Positions 51,548-62,081 of a DNA stretch of 64,000 bases are shown here, piece after piece. Every line of letters starts with the position of its first letter. Within the stretch, counting starts at the first letter, position 1. The DNA is from Pseudomonadota bacterium (GTDB lineage: Bacteria; Pseudomonadota; Gammaproteobacteria; Burkholderiales; Burkholderiaceae_B), in the NCBI GenBank assembly GCA_023425645.1, contig JAFACG010000034.1, positions 62,001 to 126,000 of the forward strand, given 5' to 3'. The notes under the pieces were generated by a model that was not told the DNA's origin, ran no database searches, and was given only the letters and a program-made list of their open reading frames with translations. Made by a program: the position numbers and the translations under genes.

Positions 51548-52033
51548 ATGCGTTTGACGACAAAAGGGCGTTTCGCCGTGACCGCGATGATCGATCTTGC
51601 GCTGCGCCAGCAAAGTGGACCCGTGACGCTCGCTGGGATCAGCCAGCGGCAGGGTATTTCGCTGTCCTACCTGGAACAACTGTTTGGCAAGCTGCGCCGC
51701 CACGAACTGGTGGACAGCGTGCGCGGGCCGGGCGGCGGGTATACGCTGGCCCGCCTGGCGCGGCACATCACCGTGGCGGACATCGTGTTCGCCGTGGATG
51801 AGCCGGTGGACGCCACCCAGTGCGGCGGCAAAGGCAATTGCAAGCAGGGCGGCAACGGCCTGAAGGGCGAATGCATGACGCACGAGCTTTGGGCCACGCT
51901 TAGTCGTAAAATGGTGGATTATCTGGATTCCGTCTCGCTGCAGGACCTGGTGGACCAGCAGCGCCTGCGCCAGCTCAAGCAGGCCGCCCAGGAGGCGAGC
52001 CATCCGGAAGAATGCACCTTGCAGGCTGGCTAG
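51548..52033 (+). CDS. iscR: IscR, Fe-S cluster-sensing Rrf2-family regulator
   Basis: 161 residues from ATG 51548 ([19 protein letters not shown]), the standard start; the frame is open upstream but without similarity. Winged helix near 25-65 ([40 protein letters not shown]). Cluster ligands are C92, C98, C109 and H112 (QCGGKGNC and ECMTHELW). The spacing between the second and third cysteines is 10, five longer than in E. coli IscR. It represses the isc operon when holding a cluster. The first gene of iscR-iscS-iscU-iscA. Confidence 0.96.
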   Translation: MRLTTKGRFAVTAMIDLALRQQSGPVTLAGISQRQGISLSYLEQLFGKLRRHELVDSVRGPGGGYTLARLARHITVADIVFAVDEPVDATQCGGKGNCKQGGNGLKGECMTHELWATLSRKMVDYLDSVSLQDLVDQQRLRQLKQAAQEASHPEECTLQAG

Positions 52034-52055
52034 AGCCGCCAGTCCGGAGTATCGT

Positions 52056-53237
52056 ATGACCCAAGCTCAGCGCATCTACATGGATTATTCGGCCACCACG
52101 CCGGTGGACCCGCGCGTGGCCGACGCCATGATTCCCTGGCTGACCGAGCGTTTCGGCAACCCGGCCTCCAACAGCCATCCGTACGGATGGGACGCCGAAG
52201 AGGCGGTCGAGCAGGCCCGTCGCCAGGTGGCCGCCCTGGTGGGCGCGGAGCCGCGCGAGCTGGTCTGGACCTCCGGCGCCACGGAATCCATCAACCTGGC
52301 GCTCAAGGGCGCGGCGCAGTTCTACCAGTCCAAGGGCCGCCACATCATCACGGTGCGCACCGAACACAAGGCCGTCCTGGACACCTGCCATGCCCTGGAG
52401 GAACAGGGCTTCGAGGTCACCTTCCTGGATGTGCTGCCCAACGGGCTGGTGGACGCCCGCGCTTTCGAGCAGGCCATCCGCCCGGACACCATCCTCGCCT
52501 CGGTCATGCTGGTCAACAACGAGATCGGCGTGATCCAGGACGTGCGGGCGCTGGGCGCCATCTGCCGCGAGCATAAGGTGCTGTTCCATGTGGATGCCGC
52601 GCAGGCAACCGGCAAGGTGGCCATCAATCTGCAGGAATGGCCGGTGGACCTGATGTCCATGTCGGCCCACAAGACCTACGGTCCCAAGGGCGTGGGCGCG
52701 CTGTATGTGCGCCGCAAGCCGGCCGTGCGCCTGAAGGCGCAGATCCACGGCGGCGGACACGAGCGCGGATTCCGCTCGGGCACCCTGGCGACCCACCAGA
52801 TCGTGGGCATGGGCCGGGCCTTCGAGCTGGCCGGGCAGGAGATGGAGCAGGAGGGCCGGCGCATCCGCGCACTGCGAGATCGCCTGTGGGCCGGCCTGCG
52901 GCAGATTCCCGACCTGTACCTGAACGGCGACCTGGGCCAGCGCGTGCCGCACAACCTGAACATCAGCGTGGATCACATCGAGGGCGAGGCCCTGATGATG
53001 TCGCTCACCGAACTGGCCGTCTCCAGCGGATCGGCCTGCACCTCGGCCAGCCTGGAGCCATCCTATGTGCTCAAGGCGCTGGGGCGCAGCGACCAGTTGG
53101 CGCACAGCTCCCTGCGCATCAGCCTGGGGCGCTTCACCACCGAGCAGGACGTGGATGCGACCATTGCGGCCGTCCGCGCCAAGGTCGAGCACTTGCGCGC
53201 CATCTCGCCCCTGTGGGACGAGGCCGTGCAGGCCTGA
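52056..53237 (+). CDS. iscS: Cysteine desulfurase
   Basis: PLP enzyme that supplies sulfur from cysteine to the IscU scaffold and other acceptors. 393 residues. Start [21 protein letters not shown]. The PLP lysine is in [15 protein letters not shown] and the persulfide cysteine is Cys328 in [16 protein letters not shown], the same number as in E. coli IscS. The C-terminal tail is slightly shorter than the 404-residue E. coli protein. It is 23 bp after iscR. Confidence 0.96.
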   Translation: MTQAQRIYMDYSATTPVDPRVADAMIPWLTERFGNPASNSHPYGWDAEEAVEQARRQVAALVGAEPRELVWTSGATESINLALKGAAQFYQSKGRHIITVRTEHKAVLDTCHALEEQGFEVTFLDVLPNGLVDARAFEQAIRPDTILASVMLVNNEIGVIQDVRALGAICREHKVLFHVDAAQATGKVAINLQEWPVDLMSMSAHKTYGPKGVGALYVRRKPAVRLKAQIHGGGHERGFRSGTLATHQIVGMGRAFELAGQEMEQEGRRIRALRDRLWAGLRQIPDLYLNGDLGQRVPHNLNISVDHIEGEALMMSLTELAVSSGSACTSASLEPSYVLKALGRSDQLAHSSLRISLGRFTTEQDVDATIAAVRAKVEHLRAISPLWDEAVQA

Positions 53238-53255
53238 AGACGGCGGAATACGACA

Positions 53256-53660
53256 ATGGCATACAGCAAAACCGTCATGGATCACTTTATGCACCCTCGT
53301 CATGTGGGTGTCATGGAAAGCAGCGATGCTGACGTCGGTACCGGCGTGGCCGGCAGCCGCGAGCTGGGCGCGCTGCTGCAGATACAGGTGCGCGCGTCTG
53401 CGGACGGGCGCATCGAGGACAGCCGCTTCAAGGCATATGGCTGCGGCTGTACCATCGCGGCCGGCTCGCTGGCCGCGCAGTGGCTGCAAGGTCGCAGCCT
53501 GGAGCAGGCCGGCGAATTCTCGCAGGCCTATGTGCAGCAGGAACTGGAGCTGCCCGCCGTGAAGGTGCACTGCGCGCTGCTTGCGCAGGAGGCGGTGCAG
53601 GCCGCCGTGGCGCAGGCGCAGAACAAAGTGCTGGCGCAGCGGTCCAAGGTACTGGGGTGA
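53256..53660 (+). CDS. iscU: IscU-type scaffold lacking Cys37 and Asp39
   Basis: 134 residues and collinear with IscU over its length (MAYSKTVMDHFMHPRHVGVM at the start). IscU normally binds its [2Fe-2S] cluster through Cys37, Cys63 and Cys106, helped by Asp39 and His105. Here the segment GAPACGD is replaced by GSRELGA, so position 37 is Leu and position 39 is Ala. Cys63, His105 and Cys106 are kept, and Ser65 is replaced by an extra cysteine (YGCGCT). The HscA recognition motif LPPVK reads LPAVK. The gene is complete, has a plausible ribosome site and lies between iscS and iscA, so it is a divergent working protein rather than a wreck. Its cluster chemistry must differ from the textbook. Confidence 0.88.
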   Translation: MAYSKTVMDHFMHPRHVGVMESSDADVGTGVAGSRELGALLQIQVRASADGRIEDSRFKAYGCGCTIAAGSLAAQWLQGRSLEQAGEFSQAYVQQELELPAVKVHCALLAQEAVQAAVAQAQNKVLAQRSKVLG

Positions 53661-53688
53661 ATCCCTGTTTCATATTTAGGACAAGATC

Positions 53689-54012
53689 ATGGCTATTTCT
53701 CTTACTCAACCGGCAGCGGACCACATCCAGCGTCACCTCAAGAAACGGGGCGGCGGGCTGGGTCTTCGCCTGGGCGTGCGCCTGACCGGATGTTCGGGTC
53801 TGGCCTACAAGCTGGACTTCGTGGACGAGGCGGTCGAAGGCGATCAATTGTTCGAGGAACATGGCGTCAAGCTGTTCGTCGACCCCAAGAGCCTGCCGTT
53901 CATCGACGGCACGCGCGTGGACTACGGCCGGGACGGCCTGAATGAAGGTTTCAAGTTCATCAACCCAAACGAAAAAGCCTCCTGCGGGTGCGGCGAATCG
54001 TTTACTGTGTAG
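53689..54012 (+). CDS. iscA: IscA-type Fe-S carrier
   Basis: 107 residues, A-type carrier protein. The three cluster cysteines are present: Cys35 in RLTGCSGLAYK and the CGCG pair near the C-terminus (ASCGCGESF). It passes clusters from IscU to apo-proteins. ATG 53689, 28 bp after iscU. The next gene in most isc operons would be hscB; here a methylglyoxal-synthase-like gene starts 6 bp after iscA. Confidence 0.95.
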   Translation: MAISLTQPAADHIQRHLKKRGGGLGLRLGVRLTGCSGLAYKLDFVDEAVEGDQLFEEHGVKLFVDPKSLPFIDGTRVDYGRDGLNEGFKFINPNEKASCGCGESFTV

Positions 54013-54018
54013 GAACAC

Positions 54019-54900
54019 ATGTCACTACGTTTCGGTTTGGCGGCCAATCAACTGCATCACGATTCTGCAGACGCGGCCTTGTTTCAGTGGTTACGGCGTT
54101 CTGCCAGCGGCATACGCGAACTGGAAATCGAGCTCTATACGGTCGGGCGAACCTGTAACGCCATCGAGCGTTCCGGCCTGCTGGAAGGCTACCCCGGCCT
54201 GATCCGTTATCCCTATGGGCGCGAAGGCGGGCTGATGAAGCTGGTGGCGCGCGTCACCCAAAGTCCGGATGGCACGCCTCCCTTCGACGGCGCCATCTAC
54301 CTGATCGATCCGGTCGATCCGTCTTCGATCTTTCCGGAAGCGTTGGCCCTGAAGCGCCAGTGCATCACGCACGGACGTCCTTTCATCTCCACCCTGATGG
54401 GCGCCATCGAGTGGATCGAGGTCGAGCGGCTGAGCCGCGGCCTGTGGCCCGATTCCAGCCACAAGCGCATGTTCGACTTCTCCAGCCAGACCCTGGCCTT
54501 GATCGCCCACGATGCGCTCAAGGACCGGATGGTCGCCTTTGCCGATGAGCATTTCGACCTGCTGTCGCGATTTGCCCATCGCGTGGGTACGGGCACGACC
54601 GGCAGCCGCCTGAATGAATTGGCCTGGTCCAAGGGGTGGCCCAGGGAAACGCCCTGGGTCCAGCCTTACCTGAGCGGTCCGCTGGGCGGGGACGCGCAGA
54701 TCGCCGAACTGGTGCTGGAGAACCGCTGCCAGCGCGTGGTCTTTTTCGAGGACCCGCACGTGGCCCGCCAGCATGAGGCCGACATCCAGCTGCTGGAGCG
54801 CGCCGTACGCGTGGTCTCGGACAAGGCCAGTTGCTTCGCCTCGCCGGAAGTGGCGCACAAGTGGGCCCAGGCCATGGCCCGTCTGCCGCAGACGGACTGA
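54019..54900 (+). CDS. Tandem methylglyoxal-synthase-like protein
   Basis: 293 residues made of two related halves. The C-terminal half (about 155-290) follows MGS closely: LALIAHDALKDRM, VGTGTTGSRLNELAW with the GTTG phosphate loop, LSGPLGGDAQIAEL with the catalytic Asp, and VVFFEDPHVARQHEADIQLL with the His and Asp that match His98 and Asp101 of E. coli MgsA. The N-terminal half repeats the fold (YTVGRTCNAIERSG, GREGGLMKLVARV, IYLIDPVDPSSIFPEALALK) but has lost GGD and the His. It may convert dihydroxyacetone phosphate or bind a phosphate ligand. It begins 6 bp after iscA in the same operon. Confidence 0.72.
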   Translation: MSLRFGLAANQLHHDSADAALFQWLRRSASGIRELEIELYTVGRTCNAIERSGLLEGYPGLIRYPYGREGGLMKLVARVTQSPDGTPPFDGAIYLIDPVDPSSIFPEALALKRQCITHGRPFISTLMGAIEWIEVERLSRGLWPDSSHKRMFDFSSQTLALIAHDALKDRMVAFADEHFDLLSRFAHRVGTGTTGSRLNELAWSKGWPRETPWVQPYLSGPLGGDAQIAELVLENRCQRVVFFEDPHVARQHEADIQLLERAVRVVSDKASCFASPEVAHKWAQAMARLPQTD

Positions 54901-54920
54901 ACCTTTTCCGTATGGCATGA

Positions 54921-54948
54921 AAAAGGCCCTGCTGATGCAGGGCCTTTT
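54921..54948. terminator. Bidirectional terminator between the isc operon and lysS
   Basis: A 12-bp perfect stem (AAAAGGCCCTGC at 54921-54932 with GCAGGGCCTTTT at 54937-54948) and a 4-base loop. The T run on either strand serves both convergent operons. Confidence 0.88.
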
Positions 54949-54968
54949 CGCGTTCAAGCGTGACGCAA

Positions 54969-56492
<1,524 letters not shown>

Positions 56493-56503
56493 GTTGTCAG
56501 TAT

Positions 56504-57241
56504 CTAGTCGTAGTGGCGGATGTCGTCCAGGGTGTGGCGGCCGAACGCCGGGCTGTCCAGGTAGCGCAGGATCCGGGCGGCGGTGTCGTCCGGGCTGCTG
56601 AGCTGGCCCTGCTGGTGCAGGTCTATGAAACGGCTCAGGCCGGGGAAGTCGTCCCGGGACTGGCTGCGGATGTGGGCCTGCATGTCGGTGTCGACGACGC
56701 CGGGGGCCAGGGAGCAGGCCTGAAGCGTCGGATTTTCCAGCTGCAGGGTCTGGGTGTAGAAATCCAGGGCGGCCTTGCTCGTGCCATACGCCGCCCAGCC
56801 GGAGACGGGCTTGCGGCCCGCGCCCGAGGAGATGTTCAGCACCTGGCGGCGCGCCGCGGCGGGTGTGCCTTGCAGGAAGGCGGCGGTCAGGACCATGACG
56901 CTGGCCACATTCAGTTGCAGCGCGCGGGCGAGGGCCTGGGCGTCGAGCAGATCGGCCGCCTGCGCGACCGGGTCCACCGTGCCGGCGTTGTTGATCAGCA
57001 CGAAGCGTTCCGCCTGGGCTTGCTGCAGGGCCTGGAGCAGGGCGTGCGAGGCCTGCTGCGCGCCCTGCACCGTGGCCAGGTCGGCCTGGATGTGCTGATG
57101 GGCGCCGTCAGGCGCCGGCAAGGCCAGCGGACTGCGGGCCAGCGTGACCAGGCGGTGGCCGGTGGCCAGGCTGCGCCGGGCCAGCGCCAGGCCCAGGCCG
57201 CGCGAGGCGCCGCTCAGGACGGTCAGCGTCGTGCCGGCCAT
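56504..57241 (-). CDS. Short-chain dehydrogenase/reductase, sepiapterin-reductase-like
   Basis: 245 residues. NADP-type loop [15 protein letters not shown] near residue 10, [13 protein letters not shown] near 81, [26 protein letters not shown] with the Ser-Tyr-Lys set, and the [12 protein letters not shown] segment. The overall pattern resembles sepiapterin and benzil reductases. The substrate is not known. It lies between prfB (1 bp gap) and lysS (11 bp gap), so it is co-transcribed with translation genes. Confidence 0.88.
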   Translation of the reverse strand: MAGTTLTVLSGASRGLGLALARRSLATGHRLVTLARSPLALPAPDGAHQHIQADLATVQGAQQASHALLQALQQAQAERFVLINNAGTVDPVAQAADLLDAQALARALQLNVASVMVLTAAFLQGTPAAARRQVLNISSGAGRKPVSGWAAYGTSKAALDFYTQTLQLENPTLQACSLAPGVVDTDMQAHIRSQSRDDFPGLSRFIDLHQQGQLSSPDDTAARILRYLDSPAFGRHTLDDIRHYD

Positions 57242-57242
57242 G

Positions 57243-58347
57243 TCAGACGCCTTGCTTCAGGCTGGCCTGGATGAAGGGATCCAGGTCGCCGTCCAGCACT
57301 TTCTGGGTGTTGGAGATTTCCACGTTGGTGCGCAGGTCCTTGATGCGGCTCTGGTCCAGCACGTAGGAGCGGATCTGGTGGCCCCAGCCCACGTCGCTCT
57401 TGGAATCTTCCAGTTTCTGCTGTTCGGCCATGCGGTTGCGCATTTCAAGCTCGTACAGGCGGGATTTCAGCATCTGCATGGCTTCGGCGCGGTTGCGGTG
57501 CTGGGAACGGTCGTTCTGGCACTGGACCACGATGCCGGTCGGTTCGTGGGTGATGCGCACGGCCGAGTCGGTCTTGTTGATGTGCTGGCCGCCCGCGCCG
57601 CTGGCCCGGTAGGTGTCCACGCGCAGGTCGGCCGGGTTGATCTCGATCTCGAAGGAGTCGTCGATCTCGGGGTAGACGAACACGCTGGAGAAGGAGGTGT
57701 GGCGGCCGTTGGAGGAGTCGAACGGGCTCTTGCGGACCAGGCGGTGCACGCCGGTTTCGGTACGCAGGAAGCCGTAGGCGTAGTCGCCCTCGATCTTGAT
57801 GGTGGCGGACTTGATGCCGGCCACGTCGCCGTCGGACTGCTCCAGGATTTCCGCCTTGAAGCCTTTGTGCTCGGCATAGCGCAGATACTGGCGCAGCAGC
57901 ATGGAGGCCCAGTCCTGGGCTTCGGTCCCGCCGGCGCCGGCCTGGATGTCCAGGAAGCAGTTCATGGGGTCGGCCGGATTGGAGAACATGCGGCGGAACT
58001 CCAGCTCTTCGATGCGGGCGGCCATGGCGTCGCAGTCTTCTTCGATGGCGGCGATGGTGGCGTCGTCGTCATCCATGGCGGCCAGCTCGAACAGGTCGCG
58101 CGAGTCCTTCAGGCCGGTGTGCAGGGCGTCGAGCACGTGCACCACGTTTTCCAGGCTTTTCTTTTCTCGGCCCAGGTCCTGGGCGTGCTGGGGGTTGTTC
58201 CAGACGTTGGGGTCTTCGAGTTCGGCGTTGACTACGTGCAGGCGTTGCGCTTTGTCATCGTAGTCAAAGATACCTCCGAAGAGCTTCTTCCCGCTCCGAA
58301 TAGTCGTTCAGGCGGGCTTCGAGTTGATTGAGGCGTTCCGATTCCAT
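57243..58347 (-). CDS. prfB: Peptide chain release factor 2, programmed +1 frameshift
   Basis: Recognises UGA and UAA stop codons and releases the peptide. ATG 58347 opens [20 protein letters not shown] and reads 27 codons to an in-frame TGA (58264-58266). The site is GGAGG TAT CTT TGA C, the classical RF2 slippery CUU-UGA-C with a Shine-Dalgarno-like GGAGG just before it. A +1 shift continues with [13 protein letters not shown] to the stop at 57243, giving 367 residues (365 in E. coli). The SPF anticodon-like tripeptide ([15 protein letters not shown]) and the GGQ motif ([13 protein letters not shown]) are present. The frameshift controls RF2 synthesis by RF2 level. Confidence 0.97.
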
Positions 58348-58529
58348 GGTTCAGAGGGTTTCCTGTTATAGATGTGCTAGTCCCTGCGGCATCCCTGAAG
58401 GCGATGCGGGAAACCCCTGATTTTACCCTTATCGGCACGATGTGGCACGCATTGAACTGAATCGGCGCTCGAACGTTCCGGCGATGGCGGCCGGCGCCGC
58501 GCCGGGAGGGGGGCGCCGGCCGTGCGCGG

Positions 58530-60251
58530 TCAGTGCAGGGCGGCCAGCCGCAGGGCCGGCACATGCCGGCCGAGGATCGCCGAATCGGGGCCGCAGGCCT
58601 GCTCCTGGGAGGCGTCCCCGTCAGCCTGCGCCAAGGTCTCGTCCAGCTGGAAATGGGCGACCACGTCCGAAAGCGTGTCGGCCTGCGCGAGCTGTTGCAG
58701 CGTGGTATGCGCGGCCTGCTGCACCAGCTGGCTGTTGCGGCGGGTGATCTCGTCCAGCAGGGTCATGGCGTGGCTGACCTGCTCGACGCCTTCGGCCTGC
58801 TCGCGCGAGGCCAGCGCGATGTCGGCCACGATGTTGCGCACCTTGCCCACGGTCTGCTCGGTGTCGGCCATGGCCTGGCCCACGGAGGCCGCCGCCTGCG
58901 CGCCTTTGGCGATCTGTTCGACCGAGCTGGAGATGAGCGCCTCGATATCGCGCGAGGCGTCCGAGGAGCGCAGGGCCAGCTGGCGCACTTCGGTGGCCAC
59001 CACGGCGAAGCCCCGGCCTTGCGGGCCGGCCCGGGCCGCTTCCACGGCGGCGTTCAGGGCGAGAATATTGGTCTGGAAGGCGATGTTGCGGATCAGGTTG
59101 GTGATGTCGCTCATCTTGCGCGAACTCTCGCCGATCTCGCGCATGATGTCCAGCATGCTGCCGGCCGCCTGGTTGCCGTGCCGCACCTGGCTGGAAGCCT
59201 GCTGGGCGAGCTGGTCGGCGTGCTGGGCGTTGTCGGCGTTCTGGCGCACGGTGTGGGCCAGCTGGCCCATGGTGGCCACGGTCCGCTGCACGCTGCCGGA
59301 TTGTTCTTCGGTGCGCTGGGCCAGGTCCTGATTGCCGTGCGAGATGGCCTGCGAGCCGTCGGCGATCAGGCGGGTCTGCTGGCGAACCTGCTCCACGGCC
59401 TGCTGCAGGCCTTCGCCTATGCCGTTGAGGGCGGCCAGCAGCGCGCCGATCTCGTCCTGGCGGCGCACGTCCAGGCGGGCGGTCAGGTTGCCGCCAGCCA
59501 GTTCATTGGCCAGGGCCACGCCCTGGTCGATAGGGCGCTTGATGGAGCGGTACAGCATGAGCAGGGCGGCCGCGCTGACCAGGAAGAACAGGCCCAGCGC
59601 CACCAGCGCCAGCCGGAAGGCGCGGTCGCTGGCATGGCCGGCCCGCTCCAGCAGCGCGTCCAGGCGCTGGCTCACCTGCTGATCGAACTGGTCTATGGTG
59701 GAGGCGATGCCGGCCGCCGCCTTGGTGTACTGCTGGCTGAACACCAGCACCTTGGCCATGAGCGAATTGGGCAGGGCGACGCGCACGCCGCCGGCGCCAT
59801 CGTCGAACTGCCCGCTGGCCGTGCTGATGGCTTCGATCTGGATCTTGCTCAGCTCCAGGGTCTGTTCGTAGGCCGAGCGCAGGATGGCCAGTTCCTCGGG
59901 GGGGAGGGCGATGGCTTCGAAGCGGGCCAGCATGCTCCGGGCCTGGCCGCCGGCATCGGCCTGCCTGCCGGTGAAGACCTCCAGCAGCCGTTCGAAGTTC
60001 TGCTGGAACTCGGGCTGTTCGCTGGAGACGAAGGCGATGGTCTGGCGGCTGATGGATTCGGTGACGCGCTTGAATTCATTGGCCAGCGCAGTGGCCTGGT
60101 AACGCTGGGTTTCCAGCTGCTTGAGCTGTTCGATGCTGTGGGTCAGGTGCTGGAGCGCGCTGAGCATCAGCGCCAGGAAAAGCCCAAGGACGGCAAAATA
60201 GGCGATGAAGCCTGTTTTAAGGGTGAGCAGTTTCTTCAAGGCGGACTCCAC
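58530..60251 (-). CDS. Methyl-accepting chemotaxis protein
   Basis: 573 residues from a GTG start at 60251. Inner-membrane receptor: helix 1 at about 14-36, a helical periplasmic sensor of about 170 residues, helix 2 at about 212-232 (FRLALVALGLFFLVSAAALLMLY), a HAMP domain (to about 290), and a cytoplasmic signalling coiled coil with the hairpin tip NIAFQTNILALNAAVEAARAG near 395. The periplasmic domain is helical, of the four-helix-bundle type. There is no C-terminal NWETF-type tether. It stands alone, without che genes. Ligand unknown. Confidence 0.93.
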   Translation of the reverse strand: MESALKKLLTLKTGFIAYFAVLGLFLALMLSALQHLTHSIEQLKQLETQRYQATALANEFKRVTESISRQTIAFVSSEQPEFQQNFERLLEVFTGRQADAGGQARSMLARFEAIALPPEELAILRSAYEQTLELSKIQIEAISTASGQFDDGAGGVRVALPNSLMAKVLVFSQQYTKAAAGIASTIDQFDQQVSQRLDALLERAGHASDRAFRLALVALGLFFLVSAAALLMLYRSIKRPIDQGVALANELAGGNLTARLDVRRQDEIGALLAALNGIGEGLQQAVEQVRQQTRLIADGSQAISHGNQDLAQRTEEQSGSVQRTVATMGQLAHTVRQNADNAQHADQLAQQASSQVRHGNQAAGSMLDIMREIGESSRKMSDITNLIRNIAFQTNILALNAAVEAARAGPQGRGFAVVATEVRQLALRSSDASRDIEALISSSVEQIAKGAQAAASVGQAMADTEQTVGKVRNIVADIALASREQAEGVEQVSHAMTLLDEITRRNSQLVQQAAHTTLQQLAQADTLSDVVAHFQLDETLAQADGDASQEQACGPDSAILGRHVPALRLAALH

Positions 60252-60354
60252 AGTGTGCCGAGTGCGCCTTTCCGATGGGTATCAGTGCCGCACCCCTGTC
60301 ATGGCCTGTGATTTTTGCATCTGATTGTGACAGGGGTGTGTCGACCGGGCCGTT

Positions 60355-60624
60355 TTATCGCTGCTTGTGCGTGCGGCGGGGAGCCATGGCGGCGCCGGTG
60401 CGCTTGGGCAGGTGGCGGAAAATGATCCGGCCCTTGCTCAGGTCGTAGGGCGACATTTCCAGCGTAACATTGTCGCCGGCCAGGATGCGGATGTGGTGCT
60501 TGCGCATCTTGCCGCCGGTGTAGGCGATGACGGCGTGGCCGTTGTCCAGCGTGACGCGAAAGCGCGAGTCGGGCAGGATCTCGGTGACGGAACCATGCAT
60601 TTCAAGTAACTCTTCTTTGGCCAT
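60355..60624 (-). CDS. infA: Translation initiation factor IF-1 (extended betaproteobacterial copy)
   Basis: 89 residues from ATG 60624 ([20 protein letters not shown]). The S1-type OB fold matches IF-1: [49 protein letters not shown]. It continues with a basic tail, [16 protein letters not shown], not found in the 72-residue E. coli protein. Betaproteobacteria often carry this longer IF-1 as a second infA copy away from the ribosomal operons, which fits its isolated position. A frame to 60873 upstream is not supported. Confidence 0.93.
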   Translation of the reverse strand: MAKEELLEMHGSVTEILPDSRFRVTLDNGHAVIAYTGGKMRKHHIRILAGDNVTLEMSPYDLSKGRIIFRHLPKRTGAAMAPRRTHKQR

Positions 60625-61059
60625 AGATCGGACTCCTAAAAAAATGAATATGTCCCGTCGGGCCCGGGCGGGCGGGACGGGAGGACGTCGTCGCGAGAGC
60701 GGACCGGTGGGCCGGCGTCGCCGGCGCGGGTGGTCTGGGTCGCAATAGGCCCGCAAGGGGGCTCGAGCTGTGCTTTTCCGGGGCGCGCGGCCCCGGCAAA
60801 GCCGAGAGAGTTGCATCCGGCACACAGCCGGAAGAACGTGGACGGGATGGGCCGGCGAATCAGTCGGCGCCATGGCGAGGCAATACTTTGATTATAAATA
60901 AAATTTATGGATTGGTCAAAGATTGACCAGGCTAAGTGTGCAGGAAAGGCCAGGCGGCAGGCTGGAAGCGCAACGTTTCTTCACTATACTGTGCCTTGTC
61001 TGGACGGCGCGGCGTGCCCTGGAAGGGGGCGCGCCCCGCCGTCGCCGTTTTTTTTGGAC
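60625..61059. other. Intergenic region between infA and a divergent permease gene
   Basis: About 435 bp. 60650-60870 is GC-rich with no supported frame, and 60885-60915 is AT-rich (TATAAATAAAATTTATGG), a likely promoter zone. A frame from 60907 joins the permease but its extra N-terminus is not convincing. Confidence 0.5.
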
Positions 61060-61980
61060 ATGTTCGTGAGCACTCAGAAACTAACGCCCGGCACCACGGC
61101 CCTGCTGGTGTTGCCCACCATCCTGTGGGCCAGCAACGCCATTGTCGGACGCCTGATCCATGATCAGGTGCCGCCCATCACCCTGAACTTCTTCCGTTGG
61201 CTGGTGGCCTTCGTCATCCTGCTGTTCTTCGGCCGCCAGGTGCTGCGGCGCGGCAGCAGCCTGTGGGCGAACTGGCGCCGCTATTCCATCCTGGGCCTGC
61301 TGGGCATAGGCATCTATAACGCCTTGCAATACCTGGCCCTGCAAAGCTCCAGCCCCGTCAACGTCACCCTGGTCAACGCCAGCCTGCCGTTCTGGATGCT
61401 GGTCATCGGGCGCCTGTTCTTCGGCGCCTCGGTCAACTGGCGGCAGTTGGCGGGCGGGTTGATGTCCCTGCTGGGCGTGATCCTGGTGCTGACGCGCGCG
61501 GACTGGCACGAGCTGCTGGCCCTGAATTTCGTGCCCGGCGACCTGTACATGGTCATCGCTACCATCGCCTGGGCCGTCTACAGCTGGATGCTGAGCACAC
61601 GCAAGTATCCCGGGGACATCGCGCAAAGCTGGGCCACGGTCATCATGGCGCAGGTCTTCTTCGGCCTGATCTGGTCGGGCGCCTTCGCCGCCCTGGAATG
61701 GCAATTCACCGATTGGCATATCGACTGGAGCTGGGGCCTGCTGGCGGCAGTGCTGTATGTGGGCACAGGCCCGGCGCTGGTGGCGCTGCGCAGCTGGGGC
61801 GTGGCCGTGCAGCGGGTGGGCGCCGCCACGGCGGGCTTCTTCGTCAATCTGATGCCCGTGTTCGCGGCCTTGATGTCCGTCCTGATCCTGGGAGACACGC
61901 CCAAGCTCTATCATGCCGCGGCTTTCCTGCTGATCGTGGGCGGCATCTACGTGTCCTCGCGCAAGGTCGGCAAGGCATGA
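61060..61980 (+). CDS. EamA/DMT-family transporter
   Basis: 306 residues from ATG 61060; GTG 61066 is also possible. Ten predicted membrane helices in two EamA repeats of five: the first starts TTALLVLPTILWASNAIVGRL and the second near FVPGDLYMVIATIAWAVYSWML. The repeat motif LQYLALQSSSPVNVTLVNASLPFWMLVIGRLFFG and its partner KRVGAATAGFF-like segment near 265 are typical. It belongs to the drug/metabolite exporter superfamily. Substrate unknown. Confidence 0.9.
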   Translation: MFVSTQKLTPGTTALLVLPTILWASNAIVGRLIHDQVPPITLNFFRWLVAFVILLFFGRQVLRRGSSLWANWRRYSILGLLGIGIYNALQYLALQSSSPVNVTLVNASLPFWMLVIGRLFFGASVNWRQLAGGLMSLLGVILVLTRADWHELLALNFVPGDLYMVIATIAWAVYSWMLSTRKYPGDIAQSWATVIMAQVFFGLIWSGAFAALEWQFTDWHIDWSWGLLAAVLYVGTGPALVALRSWGVAVQRVGAATAGFFVNLMPVFAALMSVLILGDTPKLYHAAAFLLIVGGIYVSSRKVGKA

Positions 61981-62010
61981 GCGTTCAGGCCGGAAGCCCG
62001 ACTGGATGAA

Positions 62011-62040
62011 AAAAAGCCCGCTTGATGAGCGGGCTTTTTC
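62011..62040. terminator. Terminator between the DMT and BASS permease genes
   Basis: Stem AAAAAGCCCGCT (62011-62022) with AGCGGGCTTTTT (about 62028-62039). A and T runs on both sides allow it to stop both convergent transcripts. Confidence 0.88.
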
Positions 62041-62081
62041 TGGAGCGGCGGAGCGGGCCTGGTCGCGCCCGCCCATGGTGA

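Noticed and set aside
57243..58347. prfB as a frameshifted pseudogene
   Set aside because: The TGA lies in the standard CUU-UGA-C programmed frameshift context with an upstream GGAGG.
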